A DNA stretch of 42,328 bases from Verrucomicrobiota bacterium (GTDB lineage: Bacteria > Verrucomicrobiota > Verrucomicrobiia > Limisphaerales > JADLHS01). The position numbers and the translations under genes are program-made. Positions 16,339-24,559 of this stretch are shown here, in pieces (within the stretch, counting starts at the first letter, position 1; each line of letters opens with the position of its first letter). The stretch spans positions 1 through 42,328 of the forward strand of contig JABFSR010000003.1 of NCBI GenBank assembly GCA_013140495.1, written 5' to 3'. The notes under the pieces were generated by a model. That model did not search any database. It was not told the origin of the DNA and saw nothing but the letters and a program-made list of their open reading frames with translations.

Positions 16339-17487
16339 ATGCAACTGAACAACGAAGAAATCCGCCGTTACTCGCGGCATCTGATCCTGCCGGAAGTCGG
16401 TCTGGCCGGGCAAAAGAAGATCAAAGCCACCAGCGTCCTGTGCATCGGCGCGGGCGGCCTCGGGTCGCCCATCGCGATGTATCTCGCGGCGGCGGGCATC
16501 GGCAAGATTGGCATCGTGGATTTCGATGTGGTGGATTATTCCAATCTGCAACGGCAGATTCTCCACACGGACGCGGATGTGGGTCGTTCCAAGGCTGAGT
16601 CAGCCAAGGAAACCATCGCGGGCATCAATCCCAACGTCGAGGTGGTCATCCACAACACCGCGATCAATTCCGGCAATGCGTTTGATCTCATCCGCCCCTA
16701 CGACATCGTGGTGGACGGCACGGACAATTTCCCGACGCGTTACCTCACCAACGACGCCTGCGTGCTGCTCAAAAAGCCGAACGTCTATGGCTCGATCTTC
16801 CGCTTCGAAGGCCAGGCCAGCGTGTTCGCGCCGCACCTGGGCGGACCGTGCTATCGCTGTCTTTATCCCGAACCGCCGCCGCCCGGCATGGTGCCGAGTT
16901 GTGCGGAAGGCGGCGTGCTTGGCGTGTTGCCCGGCATTGTCGGCTGCATCCAGACGACGGAAATTTTGAAACTTGCTCTCGGCAAAGGCACTTCAATGGT
17001 CGGACGCCTCCTCCTGTTCAACGCGCTCGACATGAAGTTCCGCGAACTCAAGTTGCGGCGCGATCCGGCGTGCCCGATCTGCGGCGATAATCCGACGATT
17101 AAGGAATTGATTGATTACGATCAATTCTGTGGCATCCAACCCGCGCCCGCCGAACCCGTCGGCAATCCCGACGAAGTCACGGTGCAGGACATGAAGAAAG
17201 CGCTCGATGATCCGAAGCTCGGCATCAAGGTCATTGACGTACGCGAAGCCGACGAATACGAGATCGCGAAAGTGGACGGCGTGCCGTTGCTGCCGTTGAG
17301 CCAGATCAACGAACGCTTCACGGAACTCGATCCGAACCAGCAATACTATCTGCACTGCAAAGCCGGGGTGCGTTCGTTGAAGGCGCTAAACTTCCTGCGG
17401 CAACAGGGATTCAAGTATCTCAAGAGCGTCAAAGGTGGCATCACCGCCTGGAGCGAGGAGATTGATTCCAAAGTACCGAGGTATTGA
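16339..17487 (+). CDS. moeB: Molybdopterin-synthase adenylyltransferase/sulfurtransferase (MoeB-rhodanese)
   Basis: This 382-residue protein activates the C-terminal glycine of a ubiquitin-like sulfur carrier (MoaD/ThiS type) by adenylation and can donate sulfur through its rhodanese domain. The E1-like domain has the nucleotide loop GAGGLGSP and zinc-binding CYRC (C171/C174) with CPIC (C245/C248). The rhodanese domain covers about 280-382 with the active-site Cys at C340 (YYLHCKAGVRS). The ATG at 16339 was chosen because family members start with LNNEEIRRYSRHLILPEVG. Two partial copies of its CPICGDNPT...FCGI region lie downstream at 18713 and 19311, separated by cargo genes. Confidence 0.93.
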   Translation: MQLNNEEIRRYSRHLILPEVGLAGQKKIKATSVLCIGAGGLGSPIAMYLAAAGIGKIGIVDFDVVDYSNLQRQILHTDADVGRSKAESAKETIAGINPNVEVVIHNTAINSGNAFDLIRPYDIVVDGTDNFPTRYLTNDACVLLKKPNVYGSIFRFEGQASVFAPHLGGPCYRCLYPEPPPPGMVPSCAEGGVLGVLPGIVGCIQTTEILKLALGKGTSMVGRLLLFNALDMKFRELKLRRDPACPICGDNPTIKELIDYDQFCGIQPAPAEPVGNPDEVTVQDMKKALDDPKLGIKVIDVREADEYEIAKVDGVPLLPLSQINERFTELDPNQQYYLHCKAGVRSLKALNFLRQQGFKYLKSVKGGITAWSEEIDSKVPRY

Positions 17488-17561
17488 AGCCGAGCACTAG
17501 ATGAAAACGCGGAGATCGGGAATGCTTGTCGTTGCGGGATATTGTACTCACATTGGAGTGC

Positions 17562-18740
17562 ATGAATGTTGACAAGCAATTTGCATTTCCTCCCTACCAG
17601 AGTTTTAAGCGAAATTTGAAGCAAATTGATGAGTTTTCGGAGCTTTCAGAGTTGGCTTACGGTTTGACGCTTCAATTGCTGTTTCGTCACCCAAAGGAAG
17701 ATCTTAGCAAGATACACATACCGAAACCTCGTCGAGAAGACCTGTCGTTTTGTATGGACGACCGGAAAATCGAATCCATCGATGTATCTTGCGAATGGAT
17801 TACGCTCGACGATTATGCAAATCGCACTGGAACAGAGAATAGTCTTGTCGGTGACTTAGCGGCCAAGGGGATGTTGGGACCTGTTCAGCAGCACCCAACA
17901 TCTGGAAAGCAAATTGTAATTTGGCCAAAGGAAAAGCAAGTGCTGCCACTTGCAGAACTTCCTCAAGTTGGGAAGAAGACATTTAGCGTGAAGGTGTCTC
18001 TCACCGCGCAAGCACCGCTGAACATGGATGTGGAGGACATGTCACAGTTTGAGAATGTTCAGAAAAGCTTCTTACATCTGGCACATTCGATGGGCAAACC
18101 CGATGAAGTTGGTGATCGTTCAAAGGAAATGCTTCACAGAAGTTGTTTTCTTCTCCGCTGGACAGTCTTTGAGGTCTTCCTGCGTACGACGATCCATGAG
18201 ATGTTCCGGCGACACCCGGAGAAGTTAGGTAAGTTGAAAAGAGCTCAAAAGCCCACGTTGAGCTATAGCAAAATCATGTCGCTCTCGAATGCATTCTCTT
18301 CCGTTGAGCTTTTGCGTGAGGCGTTAGTAGAAGAGCAAATCAAACAAAGCGAATCAGAAGGAGACTCAATTCACGGGCTCATCAATCTCCTCAAGTCTGA
18401 CTTTGGTTTCAAAGAAGACCCTTACCAAGCTTGGTTTGTAATGCGTGGGCAACGCAATGAGTGCGATTACAACACTCTGATGGAAATTAAGGAGGTTAGG
18501 AACGCTTTGATCCACAACGACGGCAATGTTGCGTCGGAGTTTTTTGACCGTTTTCCAAACGTTCCCAAGCGAGACAAGCAACTAATCGTTGATGAGGCAT
18601 ACGATACAAAGGCAAGCTTGGTCTTCCGCTCTGTAGCTTTCAGAATCACTGACCTAATAAACCGAAAGTTGTACGAAACAAACTCAAAGGCCAATCTGCC
18701 AGAGCCACAACGGCAACCCGACGATCAAGGAGTTGATTGA
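17562..18740 (+). CDS. HEPN-like domain protein, AT-richer cargo gene
   Basis: This frame encodes about 392 residues from the ATG at 17562, with GGAG just upstream. The family is not recognised with certainty. The C-terminal third contains EIKEVRNALIHNDG, where R313 and H318 form the Rx4H signature of HEPN domains, which are often RNases in toxin, defence or RNA-processing systems. The N-terminal half has no motif I recognise. Codon use is AT-rich compared with moeB. The last residues (from about 18713) are read out of a moeB remnant in another frame, so the stop codon is supplied by that remnant and the native C-terminus has probably been lost. Confidence 0.65.
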   Translation: MNVDKQFAFPPYQSFKRNLKQIDEFSELSELAYGLTLQLLFRHPKEDLSKIHIPKPRREDLSFCMDDRKIESIDVSCEWITLDDYANRTGTENSLVGDLAAKGMLGPVQQHPTSGKQIVIWPKEKQVLPLAELPQVGKKTFSVKVSLTAQAPLNMDVEDMSQFENVQKSFLHLAHSMGKPDEVGDRSKEMLHRSCFLLRWTVFEVFLRTTIHEMFRRHPEKLGKLKRAQKPTLSYSKIMSLSNAFSSVELLREALVEEQIKQSESEGDSIHGLINLLKSDFGFKEDPYQAWFVMRGQRNECDYNTLMEIKEVRNALIHNDGNVASEFFDRFPNVPKRDKQLIVDEAYDTKASLVFRSVAFRITDLINRKLYETNSKANLPEPQRQPDDQGVD

Positions 18741-18779
18741 CTACGAACAATTCTGCGGCATCTAACCCGCGCCCGTCGT
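18713..18779 (+). pseudogene. moeB remnant 1
   Basis: This stretch closely resembles moeB around 17085-17150, the part encoding NPTIKELIDYDQFCGI. In the moeB frame it reads NPTIKELIDYEQFCGI and then hits a stop. It lacks both the upstream E1 domain and the downstream rhodanese. It overlaps the end of the HEPN-like gene in a different frame and precedes the toxin-antitoxin pair. Confidence 0.8.
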
Positions 18780-18823
18780 GTCCGCAGCTTGCACGCGACG
18801 GGGCAACGGCGTATTCTACGGCC

Positions 18824-19036
18824 ATGAGCGCAACATTTGCCACGCTGGTTGAGAACGTCCGAAGCTGTTCCACGGAGGAAAAGCTGGAGTTGAAATCCTT
18901 GCTGGAACGCGCCTTGATTGAGGAGCGCCGTCGCAAAATCAAGGCCAACGGGCAGCGCAGCATGGCGGAATTGAAGCGCGGCAAGTTGAAATTCTCCAGT
19001 TCCATCAGTGAGCTTAAAAAATCCCTGGCCGAATGA
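18824..19036 (+). CDS. Antitoxin-like protein of a type II TA pair
   Basis: This 70-residue, highly charged helical protein (MSATFATLVENVRSCSTEEK; later ALIEERRRKIKANGQRSMAE) ends four bases into the following toxin gene (ATGA overlap). Size, charge and coupling fit an antitoxin that neutralises the RelE-like product downstream. An in-frame start further upstream exists, but the sequence there belongs to the moeB remnant. The exact antitoxin family is not clear to me. Confidence 0.7.
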   Translation: MSATFATLVENVRSCSTEEKLELKSLLERALIEERRRKIKANGQRSMAELKRGKLKFSSSISELKKSLAE

Positions 19037-19302
19037 CGGAGATTGCCTTCAGTTCGTCCTTCAAGCGGGCTTTCAAGAAGCGCATTGAAGGCCGCAAGCC
19101 GCTGGAGGACAAGTTTTGGAAGCGGGTGGAGATGTTCAAGGCCGACCCGTATGACGCGCGACTCCGCACGCACAAACTTTCCGGCGACCTTCAAGAGTTC
19201 TGGAGTTTCTCCATCGAGTACGATGTTCGGGTCGTATTTCAATTCGCCACCCAGCACCGCGCGGTTTTCACGGACATCGGCAGCCATGACGAGGTCTATT
19301 GA
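19033..19302 (+). CDS. RelE/HigB-type mRNA interferase toxin
   Basis: This 89-residue protein has the RelE superfamily layout. An N-terminal helix (FSSSFKRAFKKRIEGRK) is followed by RLRTHKLSGDLQEFWSFSI, a YDVRVVFQF strand and the terminal DIGSHDEVY. Such toxins cleave mRNA at the ribosome. The start overlaps the antitoxin stop. The TGA at 19300-19302 is followed within about ten bases by moeB remnant 2, so the pair is bracketed by pieces of moeB. Confidence 0.85.
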   Translation: MTEIAFSSSFKRAFKKRIEGRKPLEDKFWKRVEMFKADPYDARLRTHKLSGDLQEFWSFSIEYDVRVVFQFATQHRAVFTDIGSHDEVY

Positions 19303-19310
19303 TTCGCGTT

Positions 19311-19464
19311 TGTGCGCCGCGATCCGCAATGCCCGCTCTGCGGCGACCATCCGACGATCAAGGTGTTATTGATTACGATCCATTCTGCGGCATGCAACTC
19401 GCACCTGCCGCAATCGCCGTGCGAGACAAATCCGGGCCCACATATTTGCAAGAATTGAAATTAC
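19311..19464 (+). pseudogene. moeB remnant 2
   Basis: The stretch resembles moeB from the RRDPACPICGDNPT region through FCGI and into the linker before the rhodanese domain. Decoded pieces are RRDPQCPLCGDHPTIK, YDPFCGMQLAPA and TYLQELK, with a reading-frame break between the first two. It is more diverged from moeB than remnant 1 but covers more of the gene. The rhodanese part is absent. It lies between the toxin stop and the old yellow enzyme gene. Confidence 0.78.
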
Positions 19465-19482
19465 CCCTAATCTGTCCGCCTG

Positions 19483-20547
19483 ATGAATGACAAATTGAAA
19501 CTGCTCGAACCTCTCTCGCTTGGCGAACTGCGCCTGGCCAACCGAATTTTCATGGCGCCGCTGACGCGTTGTCGCGCCAGCGCGGGCCGTGTGCCGAATG
19601 CTTTGATGCGCGATTACTACGTGCAACGCGCTTCGGCGGGACTCATCCTCAGCGAGGCCACTTCCGTTGCGCCGATGGGGGTGGGTTATCCGAACACGCC
19701 GGGCATCTGGTCGCCGGAACAAACTGCGGGTTGGAAACAAATCACTTCTGCCGTTCATGACGCGGGCGGAAAAATGTTTTTGCAACTCTGGCACGTGGGT
19801 CGCATTTCCGATCCGTCGTATCTCGACGGCGCATTGCCGGTAGCGCCCAGCGCCATCGCGCCGAAGGGACATGTGAGTTTGATCCGCCCGCACAAGCCAT
19901 TCGTCACGCCGCGCGCTCTGGAGAAGAGCGAGCTTCCGGGCATCATCGAAGCGTATCGTCAGGGCGCGGCCAATGCGCTCGCGGCGGGCTTCGATGGTGT
20001 GGAGATTCATGGCGCGAACGGTTATCTGCTCGATCAATTCCTCCAGGACAGCACGAACAAACGCACGGATGAATACGGCGGGCCAATCGAGAATCGCGCC
20101 CGCCTGATGATCGAAGTCACCGATGCGGTGATTTCCGTTTGGGGCGCCGGACGCGTGGGCATGCACCTCGCGCCGCGCGGTGATGCGCATGACATGGGCG
20201 ATTCCAATCTTGCAGCCACATTCGGCTATGTCGCGCGTGAACTCGGTCGGCGCAAGATTGCCTTTATCTGCGCCCGTGAATCAGTCGGACCAAACCGCCT
20301 TGGGCCAGAATTGAAAAGGCAATTCGGTGGAATCTATGTGGCGAACGAAGCCCACACCCGCGAGAGCGCTGAACAACTGCTCCAAACCAGCGAAGCGGAT
20401 GCCGTCGCTTTCGGCAAGCTCTTCATCGCGAATCCCGATCTCCCGAAACGCTTCGCTCGCAGTGGGTCGCTGAACGCACCGGACTCATCCACCTTCTATG
20501 CGGACGGACCGAAAGGTTACACCGATTATTCAACCCTTTCGAATTGA
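19483..20547 (+). CDS. Old yellow enzyme family alkene reductase
   Basis: This 354-residue FMN-dependent TIM-barrel enzyme reduces activated C=C bonds using NAD(P)H. Visible signatures are the N-terminal LGELRLANRIFMAPLTRCRA, the HGANGYLLDQFLQDSTNKRT block with the H176/N179 substrate-binding pair, and DEYGGPIENRARL. The length is typical of the NemA/XenB branch. The physiological substrate is unknown. It starts 19 bases after moeB remnant 2 and is GC-rich like the core genes, so it is probably a long-term resident. Confidence 0.93.
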   Translation: MNDKLKLLEPLSLGELRLANRIFMAPLTRCRASAGRVPNALMRDYYVQRASAGLILSEATSVAPMGVGYPNTPGIWSPEQTAGWKQITSAVHDAGGKMFLQLWHVGRISDPSYLDGALPVAPSAIAPKGHVSLIRPHKPFVTPRALEKSELPGIIEAYRQGAANALAAGFDGVEIHGANGYLLDQFLQDSTNKRTDEYGGPIENRARLMIEVTDAVISVWGAGRVGMHLAPRGDAHDMGDSNLAATFGYVARELGRRKIAFICARESVGPNRLGPELKRQFGGIYVANEAHTRESAEQLLQTSEADAVAFGKLFIANPDLPKRFARSGSLNAPDSSTFYADGPKGYTDYSTLSN

Positions 20548-20642
20548 TCACAGCCCGCTACGTCAGCAGATGTGTGTTCATTGTGAACCGGCAGTGCGTG
20601 CTGGTGTTGATACAGATTGGCGGATTAAATTGAGCAAGAGTC

Positions 20643-21038
20643 ATGAGCAGTGATAAACGAATTCCCACCGATGGCGGACCGAGTTTCGGTCACAATCCCT
20701 TTGGTGCGCTTTCCAGCGATGGTCTTCCGCCTGCGCCGGCGAACCTGTCGCAAACTTCATCAACAGCCAGCGCTGCGAAATCGGCGAAGAAAAATCGCGG
20801 GCGCGTGGACATCATCCGGCAGAAAGCAGGTCGCGGTGGGAAAACGGTGACGGTGGTGACAGGCTTCGTTGGCATCGGGTTGCTGGAAAAGGAGCAGCTC
20901 GCCAAAACCATGCAGCGTGCTTGCGGGGTCGGTGGCACGGTGAAAGATGGTCACATCGAGATTCAGGGCGACAAGCGGGAGGAAGTCGCGCGCATTCTGA
21001 CCGAGGCGAACTTCCGCCCGGTGTTCGCCGGCGGGTGA
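20643..21038 (+). CDS. yciH: SUI1/eIF1-like translation factor (YciH type)
   Basis: This 131-residue protein has a disordered N-terminal half (Ser/Ala/Pro-rich, then a Lys-rich stretch) followed by a SUI1 domain (about 53-128) with VDIIRQKAGRGGKTVTVVTG, the GVGGTVKDGHIEIQGD loop and a final NFRPVFAGG. Bacterial YciH proteins bind the small ribosomal subunit and affect initiation fidelity. It converges with the helicase gene, whose stop lies six bases beyond its own. The first ATG at 20643 is accepted; the disordered region makes the exact start uncertain. Confidence 0.9.
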   Translation: MSSDKRIPTDGGPSFGHNPFGALSSDGLPPAPANLSQTSSTASAAKSAKKNRGRVDIIRQKAGRGGKTVTVVTGFVGIGLLEKEQLAKTMQRACGVGGTVKDGHIEIQGDKREEVARILTEANFRPVFAGG

Positions 21039-21044
21039 GCTGCC

Positions 21045-24000
21045 TCAAGCCAGCAATTCCTGAATTTCATCCCAGCTCAGGGCCGCTGTGAATTCCTCCT
21101 CACCGCCGATGGTCGCCTGGATGATCTCGCGCTTGCGGTTCTGGAGCATCAGGATTTTTTCCTCTACAGTGTCGCGCGTGATGAGTTTGTAGCTCGTCAC
21201 GACCTTGGTCTGGCCGATGCGATGGGCGCGGTCGGTGGCCTGATCTTCGACTGCCGGATTCCACCAGGGATCGAAATGCACCACCGTGTCCGCTCCCGTG
21301 AGGTTCAGCCCGACGCCACCCGCTTTGAGGCTGATGAGAAAAACCGGGATTGTGGCAGTGGACTGGAATTTCGCCACGACCTTGGCGCGATCTGTGGTTG
21401 AACCATCAAGGTAACAATACTCAATGCCTTCCTCCACCAGTCGCTCCTTCAACAGCGTCAACATTCCGACGAACTGGCTGAACACGAGCACGCGATGGCC
21501 GCCATCAATCACTTCCTCCAGAAGTTCACCGAACATTTCCAGCTTGCCCGAGGACTGGATTGATGGATTGATGGATTGATGGGAGGATTGAGTCGTCTCG
21601 GCAACACTCCATGACTCCACGACTCCATCTCTCCGTTCTGGCAGCTTCAACAGTCGCAGATCGCAGCACACCTGTCGCAACCGCAGCAAGGCCGTCAGCA
21701 CGACCATGCGGCTCTTGGCGATGCCCTGCGCGCCGACGGCTTCGAGCACTTCTTTGCGGCTCGCTTCGATGACTTGCTGATAAACACTGCGCTGATCGGG
21801 CGTGAGTTCGCAGAATGAAACTTGTTCCAACTTGGCGGGCAGATCCGCTGCCACGTCGCGTTTAAGGCGGCGCAGCATAAACGGTCGCAGCCGTCGCGCG
21901 AGCCGCTTCTGTACTTCGACGTTCTTCTCCTTCGCGATGGGCAACTCGTAGCGCTCGCGGAAATCCTGCGCCGTGCCGAGATAGCCGGGCATGAGGAAGT
22001 CAAAGATGGACCAGAGATCGAGCACGGAGTTTTCCAGCGGCGTGCCGGTGAGCACGAGCCGATGCTGCGCTCGCACCGCTTTCACTGCTTGCGCGTTCTG
22101 CGTCTGACGATTCTTGATGTGTTGCGCTTCATCGAGCACCACGGTGTCGAACTCGATCTCGCGATACTTCTCGGCATCGCGTCGGATCAGCGCGTAACTC
22201 GTCACCACGATGTCGCTCGTCGCGATTTGATCGAATAGCGCATGGCGATCTGGTCCGTGCAACGCCAGCACCTTCAGCCCCGGTGTAAACTTCTTTGCCT
22301 CCGCCACCCAGTTGAACACGAGGCTGGTTGGGCAAACGATCAAATGCGGAGTGTAGCGGCGGGCATCTGTGCCTGCCGTAGAGGGCGGCATCCTGCCGCC
22401 CGGAACTGGCGTGGCAACTGAGCCAGCTTCAGAATCATTCATGCGCGTCGCAACTTCAGCACGGTTTCCGCCGGGCTGGAAGCCCGGCTCTACGGCAGGC
22501 AAGGATGCCTGCCGCCACAGGTTTAGGAACGCCAGCGCTTGCAGCGTTTTACCCAAGCCCATTTCATCGGCGAGAATCCCGCCAAAGCCGTTCTCGCGCA
22601 GAAAACCCAGCCACGCCACGCCCTGTTTTTGATACGGACGCAACACGGATTCCAGATCGCCGAGCGGCGGACATTCCAGCTTCGCCTCGCCGCTTTGCTT
22701 GGCCGCGCGGTCGCGCCACGCGGCGGGAGCTTGCACTTTCCAATCACCATGCTGCCGCAACGTCGCTTCAAGGAAGCCCGCTTGTTTGCTGTTGATGCGA
22801 TAGCCCTGCGCGTTCTGCTGCGGCGCACAATCGAGCAGCACCTCCTGCAATTCCTCCACCGCGCCGGTATCAATCACCGCCATCTTGCCGTTCTTCAACC
22901 GCGTGTGGCTTTGCCCGGAAAGGACCAGCCGCTGAATGTCTGCTGCCGAAAAAGTTTCCCCACCGCTCGCCGTGAAGACCACACCGAGATCAAACCATTG
23001 CACGCCCGACGACGTGATCTGAAACTGCGGCTCGACGCGCTCAATGTTCTTCAGCGTGCGATTCTCCAATTGTTCGTCCAACGTCACGCTCCACTCGCGT
23101 TGCAACTTGGGAAATTCGCGCGCAAAGAAATTCAGCACACCGCTTTGGCCGGCGAGTTGCAACTTCCCCTGACTGTCCGGCCCAATGAAGCCGCTGCGTT
23201 GCAAGCGCGCCAGCGCCGCGCGTTCCGCATTGAAGTCGCGGGTGGAATAACGCGTCGGCACATCGGGGTCAGGCAACCAGACGCCTTCGTCGGACGCGGT
23301 CACGCCAACGGTCATGATGCGCGAGCCGTAGGCGCATTGGAGCAACGCACCAAGCTGGGCGAGCCCGCCGCGCAGCGACAATACGAAGCGCGGGGCTTGC
23401 GGTTCGAGCGTGAAATCTTCCAGCTTGAAATTCGCCTCCACGCCGCCCGCCGCCTGCAACTGCGGCCAATGCTGACTCAGGAACATCGGCACTTGCAAAC
23501 GCGGCACGCGCACCGGCGCTTGCAAAACACTCTGCGCGCCGGGCGGCAAGCCAAGCGGCTGCAATGTATGCTTGTGCCAGACCCAATCGCCGACGAATGA
23601 AAACGCGCCTGTCTTTTCCCTCAGCGTGAAAACGATCTCCCCATTCGCCTCCAACGTGACGCGCAACGGCAACTGGAACGGCGTGCGCGTCACAGTCACC
23701 GCGCTGGCTTTGCCGAGCGTGATGTTTTCGTGTTCCGCCAACAGCGGCAACAAAGCGGCGAAATCTTTCGCGTCCAATTGCAGCAGCGCTGGCGTTTCGC
23801 CATCCGCCAAAGTTTCGATTTGTTCGATGATGGCGTTGTCCTGCGCCGAGAAGGCGAACGTGCGGCCTTTGGGCAGCACGTTCAACGGACACCGTCCGCC
23901 GCCCCATTTTGCCTCGAACACCACCATGACTTTGCCACGGGCGATGGCCTGCTCGAAATTCGGCGGCAGGATGAGGAACAGTTCTGCGGGTTCACCACTC

Positions 24001-24371
24001 GTAGCGCGTTGGAGCGTGGATGGTTTTCTAGTCGGAAGGGTAGGAGACGAGCGCGCCGGAGTTGGAGCTGCTTTTGGCTTTTGCGCCTCGATCCAATGCA
24101 ACGCCACCGCGACGCCGTGCGCGCAAATCTTTCCCCACTCGCGAGCGTCGCGGCAGGTGCAGAGGTTCTCAATATCTATCTCGTTCTTGATGACCATTGA
24201 GGCGCGGAACGAAACACCATCGTTCTGCACCACGCCGCGCAACAAGGGCGGCACCCAGTAGGAACTTAGCACCTGGCCGAGTTCGAGGTAGGCGCGGGCG
24301 CGCTTCACCACGTCCCAACCGGCGGCTTTCTGCAACAGGGCTTCTGTTAGTTCCACGGACATTCCTGCCAA
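21045..24371 (-). CDS. SWIM zinc finger SNF2-family helicase/ATPase
   Basis: This 1108-residue DNA-dependent ATPase has an N-terminal SWIM zinc finger with C71, C73, C83 and H85 (CTCRDAREWGKICAH). A long middle region follows, then the SNF2 core. Walker A (ADEMGLGKT) lies near residue 600, the DEAQ box (VLDEAQHIKN) near 745, then LTGTPLENS, and the C-terminal RecA lobe has HFDPWWNPAVEDQATDRAHR. Such proteins translocate on duplex DNA and remodel nucleoprotein. Two stretches look inserted in frame: about residues 619-673, encoded by an inverted-repeat element, and about 916-940, a low-complexity stretch. The ATG at 24371 or the one three codons later could start it. Confidence 0.93.
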   Translation of the reverse strand: MAGMSVELTEALLQKAAGWDVVKRARAYLELGQVLSSYWVPPLLRGVVQNDGVSFRASMVIKNEIDIENLCTCRDAREWGKICAHGVAVALHWIEAQKPKAAPTPARSSPTLPTRKPSTLQRATSGEPAELFLILPPNFEQAIARGKVMVVFEAKWGGGRCPLNVLPKGRTFAFSAQDNAIIEQIETLADGETPALLQLDAKDFAALLPLLAEHENITLGKASAVTVTRTPFQLPLRVTLEANGEIVFTLREKTGAFSFVGDWVWHKHTLQPLGLPPGAQSVLQAPVRVPRLQVPMFLSQHWPQLQAAGGVEANFKLEDFTLEPQAPRFVLSLRGGLAQLGALLQCAYGSRIMTVGVTASDEGVWLPDPDVPTRYSTRDFNAERAALARLQRSGFIGPDSQGKLQLAGQSGVLNFFAREFPKLQREWSVTLDEQLENRTLKNIERVEPQFQITSSGVQWFDLGVVFTASGGETFSAADIQRLVLSGQSHTRLKNGKMAVIDTGAVEELQEVLLDCAPQQNAQGYRINSKQAGFLEATLRQHGDWKVQAPAAWRDRAAKQSGEAKLECPPLGDLESVLRPYQKQGVAWLGFLRENGFGGILADEMGLGKTLQALAFLNLWRQASLPAVEPGFQPGGNRAEVATRMNDSEAGSVATPVPGGRMPPSTAGTDARRYTPHLIVCPTSLVFNWVAEAKKFTPGLKVLALHGPDRHALFDQIATSDIVVTSYALIRRDAEKYREIEFDTVVLDEAQHIKNRQTQNAQAVKAVRAQHRLVLTGTPLENSVLDLWSIFDFLMPGYLGTAQDFRERYELPIAKEKNVEVQKRLARRLRPFMLRRLKRDVAADLPAKLEQVSFCELTPDQRSVYQQVIEASRKEVLEAVGAQGIAKSRMVVLTALLRLRQVCCDLRLLKLPERRDGVVESWSVAETTQSSHQSINPSIQSSGKLEMFGELLEEVIDGGHRVLVFSQFVGMLTLLKERLVEEGIEYCYLDGSTTDRAKVVAKFQSTATIPVFLISLKAGGVGLNLTGADTVVHFDPWWNPAVEDQATDRAHRIGQTKVVTSYKLITRDTVEEKILMLQNRKREIIQATIGGEEEFTAALSWDEIQELLA
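21553..21628. repeat. Short tandem and near-tandem repeats inside the helicase gene
   Basis: An 8-base unit GGATTGAT repeats three times near 21555-21580, followed by CTCCATGACTCCACGACTCC-type repeats to about 21628. In the helicase frame this gives a Ser/Gln/Asn-rich stretch (QSSHQSINPSIQSSG) between conserved motifs of the C-terminal lobe, where related proteins normally have a short loop. It keeps the frame open. Confidence 0.7.
22355..22516. mobile_element. 162-base inverted-repeat element inserted in frame in the helicase gene
   Basis: The two ends form terminal inverted repeats. The 29 bases at 22355-22383 match the reverse complement of 22488-22516 at 25 positions, sharing GCCTGCCGTAGAG exactly. 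Inside are two further small palindromes (GGGCGGCATCCTGCCGCCC and CCGGGCTGGAAGCCCGG). The length is 54 codons with no stop in the helicase frame. It adds a Gly/Pro/Ala/Ser-rich loop between Walker A and the RYTPHLIVCPTSLVFNW motif. There is no transposase, so a MITE/REP-like element is inferred. Confidence 0.75.
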
Positions 24372-24559
24372 TATGCGGGCGGGATGCTGGTGCGTTCAAG
24401 GATGCAGAAGATTGGTCCCTTGCCTGGCGTCCCTGCCCCGTGTGGGTTGCGTCCCGCGTTTTGAGTGGACAATTCCCGCTGGCTAATTGCCAATTCTGGT
24501 CAAGCGAGACAGCAGGAGTTCCGCTAAGATTCGATTTGAGCTGCCGGGCTCAAACCCTT

